The notes under the pieces are model-generated. The model was not told where the DNA came from and searched no databases. It saw nothing but the letters and a program-made list of their open reading frames with translations. A stretch of DNA of 62,545 nucleotides from positions 1 through 62,545 of IMG/VR virus record IMGVR_UViG_3300046694_000164; one strand, 5' to 3'. The number at the start of each line of letters is the position of its first letter. Position 1 is the first letter of the stretch. Position numbers and translations under genes: made by a program. Positions 55,237 through 61,768 of the stretch are shown piece by piece. Source of the DNA: a virus.

Positions 55237-56061
55237 TTAGGCTGCTTCTGCTTGGTTGGCAGAGGCGTTGTCATTTGCTGCCGACGGAAAGAACTTGGCC
55301 AGCTCTTGGTAGCCCTCGCCCTTCTTGTACTTGATGCTGTCCGGCATGCTGAACCGGTTTTTGGCGACGAAGCCCGCTTTCTCGCTCAGATGGATGTTTC
55401 GCTCATTGCCGCCCTCGGCGTGAGTGACTGTCTTCTTGTTGCCGACGTCTGCCTTGACCAGAGAAACGCGATAGTTGACGAAGGCGACAACGTCCGCCTT
55501 TTCGCGCACCAAAGCTGCGGCTCGTTTATTCAATTTGATTTCGTACCGCGAATATGGGTCAGAAATCGGCGAGTTGAACTGCACGATGCCGGGGTGCGCA
55601 AGCTGGACGACCGTAATGCCAACGTCGGCAAGGTCGCTCAGCGCATCGAGGTATTCTCCCCACTCGACATCAGCCTCGCGGAAGCCGCGACCGAATCCGG
55701 CCGGGGAGCCTTGGCTATTGTCGTCGATGGAGACCGCTCCGATGCGGGCGCAAGTGCGAGCCCAGATGAGCGGCTCGATGCCGTCAAGTGAATCGACGAT
55801 GAGCGTCTTGAAGTCGTGCTCAGTCGTCAGCAGTTCGCCAACCACGCCCCAAAGATCATCCATGGATGCGATCGTGCCGGGAGTTGCCAGGTCGATATCG
55901 GCCGGCGCTCGCTCGCCAGCGGTTGGCAGATACAGCGGAGACGGGAATTCGGCGGCAAGGGAAGTCTTGCCGACACCGTCAACGCCATAGATAACGAGCA
56001 GCGGGGGTCTTTCCTGCGCCTGCTTTTTCGTTGATTTCAAACTTCCAAGCGAAATTGCCAT
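55237..56061 (-). CDS. Sak4-like RecA-fold ATPase
   Basis: 274 residues from the ATG at 56061 (AGGAGG upstream). Walker A LVIYGVDGVGKTSLAAEFPS, Walker B KTLIVDSLDGIEPLIWARTC, then VVQLAHPGIVQFNSPISDPY. These fit the Sak4 family of phage RecA-like ATPases, which act with a phage SSB in single-strand annealing. The C-terminus has SAANDNASANQAEAA. Confidence 0.82.
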   Translation of the reverse strand: MAISLGSLKSTKKQAQERPPLLVIYGVDGVGKTSLAAEFPSPLYLPTAGERAPADIDLATPGTIASMDDLWGVVGELLTTEHDFKTLIVDSLDGIEPLIWARTCARIGAVSIDDNSQGSPAGFGRGFREADVEWGEYLDALSDLADVGITVVQLAHPGIVQFNSPISDPYSRYEIKLNKRAAALVREKADVVAFVNYRVSLVKADVGNKKTVTHAEGGNERNIHLSEKAGFVAKNRFSMPDSIKYKKGEGYQELAKFFPSAANDNASANQAEAA

Positions 56062-56069
56062 AGTTCCTC

Positions 56070-56186
56070 CTAGTGAAAATAGAGAACGGCGGAAACCAAA
56101 GCCGCCGCGATGATTGCCGGCCACCAGCTATGCGGGTTGGGCGGCCACATGCCGGTGTCGGCCGGCCGTTTACTGCCGGTAGTCAT
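56070..56186 (-). CDS. Small membrane protein (38 aa)
   Basis: 38 codons from an ATG inside the end of the upstream membrane-protein gene. TTGSKRPADTGMWPPNPHS is polar, then WWPAIIAAALVSAVLYFH is a C-terminal membrane helix. It stops 9 bases before the ATG of the Sak4-like gene. Short and without homologues known to me; an ATG at 56145 would give the 26-residue helix-only form. Confidence 0.4.
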   Translation of the reverse strand: MTTGSKRPADTGMWPPNPHSWWPAIIAAALVSAVLYFH

Positions 56187-56433
56187 TGAGGCGATCCGCC
56201 AGCTTGCCGCCGTAGCGGACTGCTCCGACAACAACGGCGATGGCTAGTGCGGCCATCGCCACCGACGGCAGGTAGACGATGACGCCGACGCCCACTGCCG
56301 CTGACAGGCCGGCGATTGCGGCACGCTTAAAAACGGGTGCCTTGAAGCGCGTCGGTGTGATCGGCTGCACGGTGGCGTCGATAGGCGTGTAGTCCAGCGG
56401 CGTTCTGGTGAGTGGTGGGTCTTTCCAGTTCAT
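56170..56433 (-). CDS. Two-helix membrane protein
   Basis: 87 residues from the ATG at 56433, 6 bases after AAGGAGG. The N-terminal half is polar and proline-rich (NWKDPPLTRTPLDYTPIDAT). Two hydrophobic helices follow (AAIAGLSAAVGVGVIVYL, SVAMAALAIAVVVGAVRYGG). The upstream small gene reads in frame into it because of a frame change (see 56430-56613). Function unknown. Confidence 0.5.
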   Translation of the reverse strand: MNWKDPPLTRTPLDYTPIDATVQPITPTRFKAPVFKRAAIAGLSAAVGVGVIVYLPSVAMAALAIAVVVGAVRYGGKLADRLNDYRQ

Positions 56434-56613
56434 GCTGCCTCCTTCATTTCTGTGGTGGTGTCGATGATGGTGTAGATGTCGACGTGAGCCTTGGCGCATC
56501 GCTTGTTCCAGCGCCGTGAAGGCGTCGCGGTACTCTTCCGTCCCTTCGCTGGCCGCATCGAAACGGGCCGCTGCATCGACGAGATACTTCGGTAGATCGG
56601 GTGTTGGGGTCAT
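56430..56613 (-). pseudogene. Small gene with apparent +1 frame change
   Basis: From the ATG at 56613 the protein begins TPTPDLPKYLVDAAARFDAA, EGTEEYRDAFTALEQ. In that frame it then turns into a histidine-rich stretch and runs without stop into the next gene. In the +1 frame, skipping one base near 56500, it continues RCAKAHVDIYTIIDTTTEMK-EAA and stops at 56430-56432 in an ATGA overlap, exactly as expected for this operon. The annotated 147-residue fusion is therefore probably an artefact of a deletion or sequencing error. Confidence 0.5.
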
Positions 56614-56924
56614 TCTGCTGCGGCCAGCACTTGCGCCTCCAAGTAACAGCGTCGGGCAGCGGAGTGCATGTGCGTGTACGGTCGGCTTTCGCTAACCTTG
56701 GCGTTGGCGAGTTCGCGAGCCTCGCGCTCCAGCTGCCCGCGCGTCTTGCCGGTTGTGCCGCGCGTTGCCGGCTCTTTGGCTGGCGTGCGAAAGCCCTTCC
56801 CGCCGGCAATGCGTTCCATCACGGTCAGTCGGCGGACGAAGTGGCCTTCGTCGGTAGACGGCATACCAAGCTTGAAGTCGTTGGCGTGGTAGTCAGCGGC
56901 GAGTTTGTCGAAGATATTAGACAT
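56610..56924 (-). CDS. Basic hypothetical protein
   Basis: 104 residues from the ATG at 56924. SNIFDKLAADYHANDFKLGM, GHFVRRLTVMERIAGGKGFR and a C-terminal helix (GQLEREARELANAKVSESR, RRCYLEAQVLAAAE). Strongly charged, possibly nucleic-acid-binding. It overlaps the next small gene by four bases. No family recognised. Confidence 0.5.
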   Translation of the reverse strand: MSNIFDKLAADYHANDFKLGMPSTDEGHFVRRLTVMERIAGGKGFRTPAKEPATRGTTGKTRGQLEREARELANAKVSESRPYTHMHSAARRCYLEAQVLAAAE

Positions 56925-56989
56925 AAGTCTCCTCTCGCCGTGCGGTTGGTCGCCGCACGGCTTGCTGGTGTGGTGGTTGGTGGCGTTGG

Positions 56990-58105
56990 TTAGGCGGCGC
57001 GCATTACCCAGTCTTCGACCGCGGTTTTTGCCGTCGCCAGATGCAGCCCAGTTGCTTGCCGCAACAGGCGGATTGCATCGATTTTCCTGCCGTCCATGGC
57101 AAGCCGTTGCCATTCGTGCTCATAAGCTGGCTTGTCGACCTTGGTAGAGCCGGAGAGCACGTACACGCCGAATTCCTGGCCCTTGTGGATGCCAGCGAGG
57201 CGAGCAGCTTCTTTGCCAGCTGCCGCTTCTGTGGCGTGGACGTAGGGCCGCGTGGCTGGCTTCGGCTGGCCGTTCTCGATGATGGCGACGATGGCGGTAG
57301 GTGCCGGCTGGGCGACTGTGAACTCACTGGAAAAGAAGCGCAGCCCTTCATCGAAGCCCTTGCACCACAAGTCAGCGTGGCCGTCGTCATCAATCTCGAC
57401 GATGTGCGTGATAGTGCCTACCGGGATCTGCGGGTAGTCCGTATGCGTGACGAGAACACGATCACCAACCTTGAACTTGGCCGGCGCCGCGTTGTCGTTG
57501 CTAGCCGCAACCGCAACCGCTGGTTCGTGGACCCATTCGGCGATGAGGTCGTGTTCCGATTTGAGTTCGGTCGTCCAATAGTGACCTCCTGCCGTGTACC
57601 ACAGCGTGCAGTCTTCAGCCTCACAACGAGCACCTAACGGATACTGATCGTCATGTTCGTCAATGCGAATCGGCCCGACCTTGCGACCGTCTCGCGTGCG
57701 ATAGTATTTTCCGGCTTCGATGGTGAAGGCTACCGGCTGCGCTTGCGCGGCAACTGGCATCGGCTTAAGGTCGGAAAGACTGTAGAACTCGCGGCAGGTA
57801 TTGTTGCGATAGTAAGCGAAAGCGCGATCTTTCGGCTCGACTTCCAGCAGCCAATAATCATCGCCGACATCAACGACAACGCCCTCACCCTCCACTGTAT
57901 GGTCATCGTACCGCACACGATCGCCGACTTTCGGCTGCCACTTTGTCTCGACTAGTTCGAAGCCTGCCTTGCGGGAACGCAGGTCTCCATCATTGTCGTT
58001 GAAGATGGCGAACTCTCCGTCCCTATTCAGGGTGAAAACGGCACCAACATTGAAGCCGGCACCGGCGAGCGTCATCCTGATCTGCTGTACTTTTTTGTAG
58101 CCCAT
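56990..58105 (-). CDS. Multi-barrel protein with ribosomal L7/L12 C-terminal-like end
   Basis: 371 residues from the ATG at 58105 (GGAGCTGCGTG upstream). At least three short KOW/SH3-like units are visible: KVGDRVRYDDHTVEGEGVVV, KYYRTRDGRKVGPIRIDEHD, and KVGDRVLVTHTDYPQIPVGT. The last 35 residues, RKIDAIRLLRQATGLHLATA followed by KTAVEDWV, resemble the C-terminal domain of ribosomal protein L7/L12. ASNDNAAPAK occurs in the middle. Such a fusion could bind translation factors or RNA polymerase; this is inference from sequence likeness. Confidence 0.55.
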   Translation of the reverse strand: MGYKKVQQIRMTLAGAGFNVGAVFTLNRDGEFAIFNDNDGDLRSRKAGFELVETKWQPKVGDRVRYDDHTVEGEGVVVDVGDDYWLLEVEPKDRAFAYYRNNTCREFYSLSDLKPMPVAAQAQPVAFTIEAGKYYRTRDGRKVGPIRIDEHDDQYPLGARCEAEDCTLWYTAGGHYWTTELKSEHDLIAEWVHEPAVAVAASNDNAAPAKFKVGDRVLVTHTDYPQIPVGTITHIVEIDDDGHADLWCKGFDEGLRFFSSEFTVAQPAPTAIVAIIENGQPKPATRPYVHATEAAAGKEAARLAGIHKGQEFGVYVLSGSTKVDKPAYEHEWQRLAMDGRKIDAIRLLRQATGLHLATAKTAVEDWVMRAA

Positions 58106-58404
58106 CACGCAGCTCCTTCCGTCTTGCTGTCCGGCACCAAACGAGCGCCCTTGGTGAAGTCGACCTTGATGACATTGTCGCTGGCGGTCGGCTGGTCCGC
58201 GACCTGTGGCGGATAGGCTTCCGGATCGTGCTCGATCTCGATTGCGTGCCACCAGATGGTGCTTGCGCCGTCCGCAAGCCGAACTAGATATTCAGCGCCC
58301 CACTCGCGCTGGCCGATAATCTGGCCGGTGAGGTTCGGGTTTTGCCTCGATCTGACGAGGTCGCCAAAATCGAAGTAATCGCATTCGCAGGTTGGCTCGC
58401 TCAT
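58105..58404 (-). CDS. Hypothetical protein with KOW-like start
   Basis: 99 residues. FDFGDLVRSRQNPNLTGQII, then GQREWGAEYLVRLADGASTI and WWHAIEIEHDP form an SH3/KOW-like barrel similar in style to units of the next protein. Overlaps both neighbours. It may be part of the same early regulatory module. Confidence 0.5.
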   Translation of the reverse strand: MSEPTCECDYFDFGDLVRSRQNPNLTGQIIGQREWGAEYLVRLADGASTIWWHAIEIEHDPEAYPPQVADQPTASDNVIKVDFTKGARLVPDSKTEGAA

Positions 58405-58706
58405 GCCGCCACCTTCTCGGTAGGCTGCGTCGCCGATCTTGCCAGCGAAACCGGCATCAGGCCGGACGTCGTCGAGCAGCCGCCGTTGTGCGGCATCATC
58501 TTCGTGATGCGGTCTGGGTGATTGTCGTTGGCGGCGACCAACTGGCTGGGCGGCGTGAGGCGCACGAAACGTTTGCCGCTAATATTGTAGTACGCCGTCA
58601 TAGTGCTGACGCCGAACTTATCGGCGATGTCTCGGAATGCCATGCCCGAGAGGCGCAGAGAGCGCATCTCTTGAAGCATGGAAGCAGTGATGACTTTTGG
58701 TCTCAT
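58401..58706 (-). CDS. Helix-turn-helix protein opposite repressor B (Cro position)
   Basis: 101 residues. VITASMLQEMRSLRLSGMAF, RDIADKFGVSTMTAYYNISG is a helix-turn-helix of the type in small phage regulators. The rest is disordered, with VAANDNHPDRI and a serine-rich end. It is the first leftward gene from the divergent operator-B region, the place of a Cro-like or early activator protein. Confidence 0.65.
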   Translation of the reverse strand: MRPKVITASMLQEMRSLRLSGMAFRDIADKFGVSTMTAYYNISGKRFVRLTPPSQLVAANDNHPDRITKMMPHNGGCSTTSGLMPVSLARSATQPTEKVAA

Positions 58707-58762
58707 TTGGTCTCCTCATGTGGTTGGTGTGGGCTGAGCGCCGTTGGTGCGGCGATCACGGA

Positions 58763-58826
58763 TATTGACAAATTTGTAATTCGTCGGAAGATAATGTACA
58801 CAAACCCTTTGCTCAACAAATTTGTC
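58763..58826. promoter_or_regulatory. Divergent switch B: two ACAAATTTGT operators and face-to-face promoters
   Basis: Operators at 58768-58777 and 58816-58825. Rightward promoter: TTGACA at 58765-58770 with AAGATAAT about 17-19 bases downstream, reading into the repressor-B gene. Leftward promoter (minus strand): TTGTTG inside the right operator, 17-base spacer, CATTAT, reading to the HTH gene at 58706. Each -35 box lies in an operator, so repressor B can shut off both. Confidence 0.7.
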
Positions 58827-58836
58827 AGGTGAGAAA

Positions 58837-59451
58837 TTGGCTTCCGGAAAATCTAGATTCGCTCAGATGCTTATCAACGAGCAAACCCGTCAGGGGCTGA
58901 CCGATCGCGAGGTGTCCGCCAAGTTCGATTGGCTGCAGCAGACGTTCAGCAGGTGGAAGATGGGCAGCCTGCCGCGTCCTCACATGTTCGCGTCGATCGC
59001 CAACTTTCTTCAGATAAGCACCGACATGGTGGCCGAGCTGATCGACGAGGCGACCACGTCGACCGGCAACACGAAGCTGCCGGCGGGGCTGAAAACAGCA
59101 AGCGTCTACGGTCGCGTGACGGATCGCAAAGAAGGCAAGTACGTGTTCGAGCCTTTCAATATGGGCCGAAAGCGCATCCCAGAGGGGCGCTATGCTGTGT
59201 TGGTGGATACCAAAGTAATGGAGCCCGCGTTGCTCGTGGGCACGAAGGCGTGGGCGGATCCCGGCGTCTGGCCGCAGGCTGGCAACGAGGTGATGGTGCA
59301 CGCCAAGGGCGGCGTTGCCTGGATCGGCAAGCTGGTCAGCCTGGCCGACGGCGAAGCGGTGATTTCGCAGTATGCCAGGAGCGGCAACCTTACGGTCAGG
59401 AACGTCGAAGCAATACATGTGATCGTCCTTTCCGAAAGAGTTGCCGGTTAG
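58837..59451 (+). CDS. CI-type repressor B, apparently lacking the S24 serine
   Basis: 204 residues from the TTG at 58837, four bases after AGGTGAG; a TTG at 58822 overlaps the operator. N-terminal helix-turn-helix: LINEQTRQGLTDREVSAKFD, WLQQTFSRWKMGSLP. The C-terminal domain has the S24/LexA layout (IPEGRYAVLVDTKVMEPALL ... GGVAWIGKLVS), but where self-cleaving relatives have G-x-SM-x-P it has K-VMEP, so the nucleophilic Ser is Val; the Lys is kept. It probably binds ACAAATTTGT operators and cannot self-cleave. Confidence 0.75.
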   Translation: MASGKSRFAQMLINEQTRQGLTDREVSAKFDWLQQTFSRWKMGSLPRPHMFASIANFLQISTDMVAELIDEATTSTGNTKLPAGLKTASVYGRVTDRKEGKYVFEPFNMGRKRIPEGRYAVLVDTKVMEPALLVGTKAWADPGVWPQAGNEVMVHAKGGVAWIGKLVSLADGEAVISQYARSGNLTVRNVEAIHVIVLSERVAG

Positions 59452-59473
59452 TGGGGGCTGTCAAGTAGGTTCT

Positions 59474-59485
59474 TGACAAATTTGT
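59474..59485 (+). promoter_or_regulatory. Operator-B promoter, copy 7
   Basis: TTGACA at 59474-59479 is embedded in the palindrome ACAAATTTGT at 59476-59485. Downstream sequence (GGAATGTGCGGTAAAC...) offers GTAAAC or TAAACA as a weak -10 at 17-18 bases. It would transcribe rightward into the non-coding stretch, so its product would be an RNA or a leader rather than a protein. Confidence 0.5.
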
Positions 59486-59509
59486 GGAATGTGCGGTAAA
59501 CATTCCATG

Positions 59510-59660
59510 CCGTTGTGGTGACGGTATCGAAATCCGGAGTTTACGGCGGGCCACAAGCCAGTCTCCTCCTCCGAGAAAGTAGGAACCATTTTCCCTGAAC
59601 CGCTAAGCGAGTGGTGTCGACCTAACGGTCGGTTCGGGGAGTTTGGTTTTCTTCTTATTG
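59510..59660 (+). ncRNA. Candidate small RNA between the two repressor genes
   Basis: Downstream of operator-B copy 7 the sequence has no reading frame of note but can fold. CCTGAACCG at 59594-59602 pairs with CGGTTCGGG at 59630-59638, enclosing a shorter stem (CGACC/GGTCG), and the paired region is followed by GTTTGGTTTTCTTCTT. This looks like a short RNA with a terminator-like 3' end. The 5' end is only estimated. A leader or a terminator alone is the alternative. Confidence 0.35.
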
Positions 59661-59679
59661 GCAATTTGCAACGCGAAAA

Positions 59680-59717
59680 AGCGCCTGCCGGCGGGTAGCC
59701 AGCGGCGCTGCTTTTAT
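59680..59717 (+). terminator. Terminator-like hairpin
   Basis: AGCGCC at 59680-59685 pairs with GGCGCT at 59704-59709 across an 18-base GC-rich loop that can pair further, followed by GCTTTTAT. It would stop transcripts from repressor B or from the promoter at 59474. Confidence 0.5.
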
Positions 59718-59782
59718 GTCGTGATTTTCATGTGGTTTCTCATGATGCCCCTCGCTTGAATGGTAGTTCCTATAAAAAGGAA

Positions 59783-59806
59783 AAGCCGCCCGGAGGCGGC
59801 TTCTTG
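59783..59806 (+). terminator. Intrinsic terminator
   Basis: AAGCCGCC / GGCGGCTT form an 8-bp stem around CGGA, flanked by A-rich sequence on the left and TTCTTGCTC on the right. It can work in both directions and separates the repressor-B transcript from the converging minus-strand small gene. Confidence 0.65.
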
Positions 59807-59825
59807 CTCATCACGTCAAACGGCG

Positions 59826-60033
59826 TCATGCGGTTTGATCTAAGGAGCCGCCGCCCCTACGCAATACATTAGGGCGGGCCTCTCTGGCATTGATGACGTC
59901 TTCTGCCGCCATCATTGCCAGTATCATTTCTTCTTATGCCCTGATCAGACGCCATGATGGCGTCGTATCTTCTTGTTACTTTGTCTGCCCTGCTTCGAAA
60001 TCTTCTTGGTGCAATATTATCTTTATCGCTCAT
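59826..60033 (-). CDS. Small leftward gene opposite repressor A, frame uncertain
   Basis: From the ATG at 60033 (GAGGAAGG upstream) 54 codons read SDKDNIAPRRFRSRADKVTR, RYDAIMASDQGIRRN, then a low-complexity end to 59869. In the +1 frame from 59927 the sequence continues more plausibly as ILAMMAAEDVINAREARPNV-LRRGGGSLDQTA to a TGA at 59826. Either two tiny genes or one gene with a frame change near 59927. It lies in the Cro position of switch A. Confidence 0.35.
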
Positions 60034-60145
60034 GTCTTTTGCCTTCCTCTCGTTAGTGCCCAAAAGGCGGGCCTTGTATTTTGTTTTGGGTTAGGCAGTC
60101 CTCCAACCGGCCCGCGCTTTATTCTGCGTCTTGTGTGCCGTTTGT

Positions 60146-60200
60146 GTGATTATTGGTATAGGTTATCGGTTTATAGGTCAACAGCTTTTTATTGCAATCA
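60146..60200. promoter_or_regulatory. Divergent switch A: TATAGGTTAT-type operators
   Basis: TATAGGTTAT at 60157-60166 and TATAGGTCAA at 60172-60181. On the minus strand TTGACC (60181-60176), 17 bases, TACCAATAAT makes a leftward promoter covered by both sites. To the right TTGCAA at 60193 may be part of the rightward promoter for the repressor-A gene. The sites match those at 61012 and 61035, so repressor A probably binds here. Confidence 0.6.
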
Positions 60201-60244
60201 TACACATAATCTGATAACTGATTGAAAAAATAAGGGATAAATCT

Positions 60245-60997
60245 ATGAGTGCTCTTTCTGATTTCCTCACCGCACGGGCAGCGGCGCTTGGAATCACGCA
60301 AACCGATCTGGCGCTTAAGGTCGGCATGTCGCAGCCCAGTATCAGTGATTTGTTCGCCGGCATGGTCTCGTCCCCCAGGAAGTGGCGCGAGATCGCGCGC
60401 GAGCTGCAGATCCCGGAAAAACAGATGCGCGAACTGATGAACGACGCCGGCCGAGATGGCGGCAAGTCGACGCGTCTGCCGCGTAGTGTTTCGCGAATGA
60501 CACCGGAAGACATAGTCCGTCTGTCCGAGCAAGAAAACAACCATGAGCCGAACGCGCGGATCGATCAGTCCATTCCCATCCCGTTTAACGTGAAGCCTGG
60601 CCGGATGATCCCTGTTTTGGGCGAAGCTGTGGGCGGTGTCGACGGCGAGTATGAATTCAACGGCTCGGTGCTCGACTACGTCGCCTGCCCCCCGTCTCTG
60701 GCGAACGTGCCGAATGCATACGGCGTTTATGTCGACGGCGAGTCCATGTCTCCGCGCTATCGACCAGGCGAGACTGTCTATGTACACCCCGGCAAGCCGG
60801 CTCGTCGAGGAGACGACGTAATCGTGCAGATCGCAGCATCTGAGGACGGCCGCCCGCCTCATGGTTTCATCAAAGAATTCGTCGGATGGGCCGGAGATGA
60901 GCTTGTGCTTCGCCAATATAATCCCGAATCAAAAATCAAGTTTGAGCGCGGCAAAGTGGTTTCGGTTCATCCAATAGTACTAGCCGGGAAATATTGA
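60245..60997 (+). CDS. CI-type repressor A with self-cleavage (S24) domain
   Basis: 250 residues. N-terminal helix-turn-helix: AAALGITQTDLALKVGMSQP, SISDLFAGMVSSPRKWREIA. Linker 80-110. C-terminal S24 peptidase: PVLGEAVGGVDGEYEF (A/G-rich cleavage region upstream), NAYGVYVDGESMSPRYRPGE (nucleophile Ser) and HGFIKEFVGWAGDELVL (general base Lys). It should be inactivated by RecA-stimulated self-cleavage in the SOS response and so controls induction, acting at the TATAGGTT sites on both sides of the gene. Confidence 0.85.
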   Translation: MSALSDFLTARAAALGITQTDLALKVGMSQPSISDLFAGMVSSPRKWREIARELQIPEKQMRELMNDAGRDGGKSTRLPRSVSRMTPEDIVRLSEQENNHEPNARIDQSIPIPFNVKPGRMIPVLGEAVGGVDGEYEFNGSVLDYVACPPSLANVPNAYGVYVDGESMSPRYRPGETVYVHPGKPARRGDDVIVQIAASEDGRPPHGFIKEFVGWAGDELVLRQYNPESKIKFERGKVVSVHPIVLAGKY

Positions 60998-61002
60998 TTG
61001 AC

Positions 61003-61046
61003 TATGTGTTTTATAGGTTGACTCCTAAAAACACATAACCTATAAC
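61003..61046 (+). promoter_or_regulatory. Rightward early promoter with operator-A pair
   Basis: TTGACT (61018-61023), 17-base spacer, TATAAC (61041-61046): the best promoter in the window. The half-sites TATAGGTTGA (61012-61021) and, inverted, ATAACCTATA (61035-61044) cover both boxes, and ATGTGTTTT/AAAACACAT adds an outer inverted repeat. It drives the operon 61099 to 4578 across the circular junction, ending with xis and int. Confidence 0.75.
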
Positions 61047-61098
61047 TCTCCTCACCGCCACACCTAACCAGGCGGAACACCACCAGAGGAGACCGACA

Positions 61099-61290
61099 AT
61101 GCTCGGCAGAAGATACACAGAAGAAGATTATGCGCCTGCAATGATCGCGGGTAGTGCAGAGCCTTTCCGCAAGCCAGATCACCGTGCCAAGAAGCATCCG
61201 CGCCCGCGCAATGTAGATTGCCGCGGTCGTTTTGCGTTGCGCCACCAGAAGCCTGGACGTGTGCTGGCTGAGTTGGAGGTGGGGGAATGA
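61099..61290 (+). CDS. Small basic hypothetical protein
   Basis: 63 residues, the first gene of the rightward operon. GAGGAGACCGACA precedes the ATG. GRRYTEEDYAPAMIAGSAEP, then a basic, histidine-containing stretch (FRKPDHRAKKHPRPRN). Possibly nucleic-acid-binding. Overlaps the next gene by four bases. Confidence 0.5.
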   Translation: MLGRRYTEEDYAPAMIAGSAEPFRKPDHRAKKHPRPRNVDCRGRFALRHQKPGRVLAELEVGE

Positions 61291-61550
61291 GTGCGGTCCT
61301 GCAGCATTCCCGTTGTGACGATGGCGTGGTAATGATCCATGACGAAGGAGATGTTTTCGCCTTCATCGACAGCAACAAGGCATCGCCATTCGACGAAGAG
61401 TTGGCCGTGCGCTTCTGCGTTTCCTTCAACGCGTATGCCGATTTGGTGGCCGGTCTTCGAGCCGCAGAGATAGCGCTGCGCGAAGAAGGATTCGAGGACG
61501 ACGCTGACAACGCCGCGCTCATCCTTGCCAAGCACGGAGGCGGACAATGA
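61287..61550 (+). CDS. Small acidic hypothetical protein
   Basis: 87 residues. DDGVVMIHDEGDVFAFIDSN, FDEELAVRFCVSFNAYADLV and a helical end (LRAAEIALREEGFEDDADNA). Mixed alpha/beta, no motif recognised. ATG overlaps the upstream stop; stop overlaps the next ATG. Confidence 0.5.
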   Translation: MSAVLQHSRCDDGVVMIHDEGDVFAFIDSNKASPFDEELAVRFCVSFNAYADLVAGLRAAEIALREEGFEDDADNAALILAKHGGGQ

Positions 61551-61768
61551 CCAACATCGACATCGACGTCAGCAAGCTCAAAGAGCCAGTGCTAGCCGAC
61601 GATTACCCGGTCTATGCCGACTTCATGTATGTCGCCGACGGCAAGGTTGTCTTGAGCGACTATCACGGGATCACCGTGCGCGAATTCAAGTTCCGCCTTG
61701 GCGCCAAGGAGATTCGCCGCTGCGATATCTATGGCCGCTCTGATCAGTATTTCGGGAGGGCGGCGTGA
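61547..61768 (+). CDS. Small hypothetical protein
   Basis: 73 residues. TNIDIDVSKLKEPVLADDYP, VYADFMYVADGKVVLSDYHG and ITVREFKFRLGAKEIRRCDI, a compact beta-rich unit. Part of the same overlapped gene series. No known family. Confidence 0.5.
   Translation: MTNIDIDVSKLKEPVLADDYPVYADFMYVADGKVVLSDYHGITVREFKFRLGAKEIRRCDIYGRSDQYFGRAA

Larger units (their letters stand above)
59452..59825. other. Non-coding stretch after repressor B
   Basis: No gene seen. It contains an operator-B promoter (59474-59485), a likely structured transcript with hairpin CCTGAACCG/CGGTTCGGG and a T-rich end near 59657, and two terminators (59680-59717, 59783-59806). The minus-strand frame at 59461-59664 has no protein-like features. 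Confidence 0.5.

Noticed and set aside
59461-59664. Minus-strand frame of 67 codons after repressor B
   Set aside because: No ribosome-binding site, no protein-like pattern, and it covers the hairpin region that looks like RNA structure.
60119-60916. Minus-strand frame of 265 codons opposite repressor A
   Set aside because: Antisense to a clear repressor gene; it also runs through the operator region and ends in low-complexity sequence.
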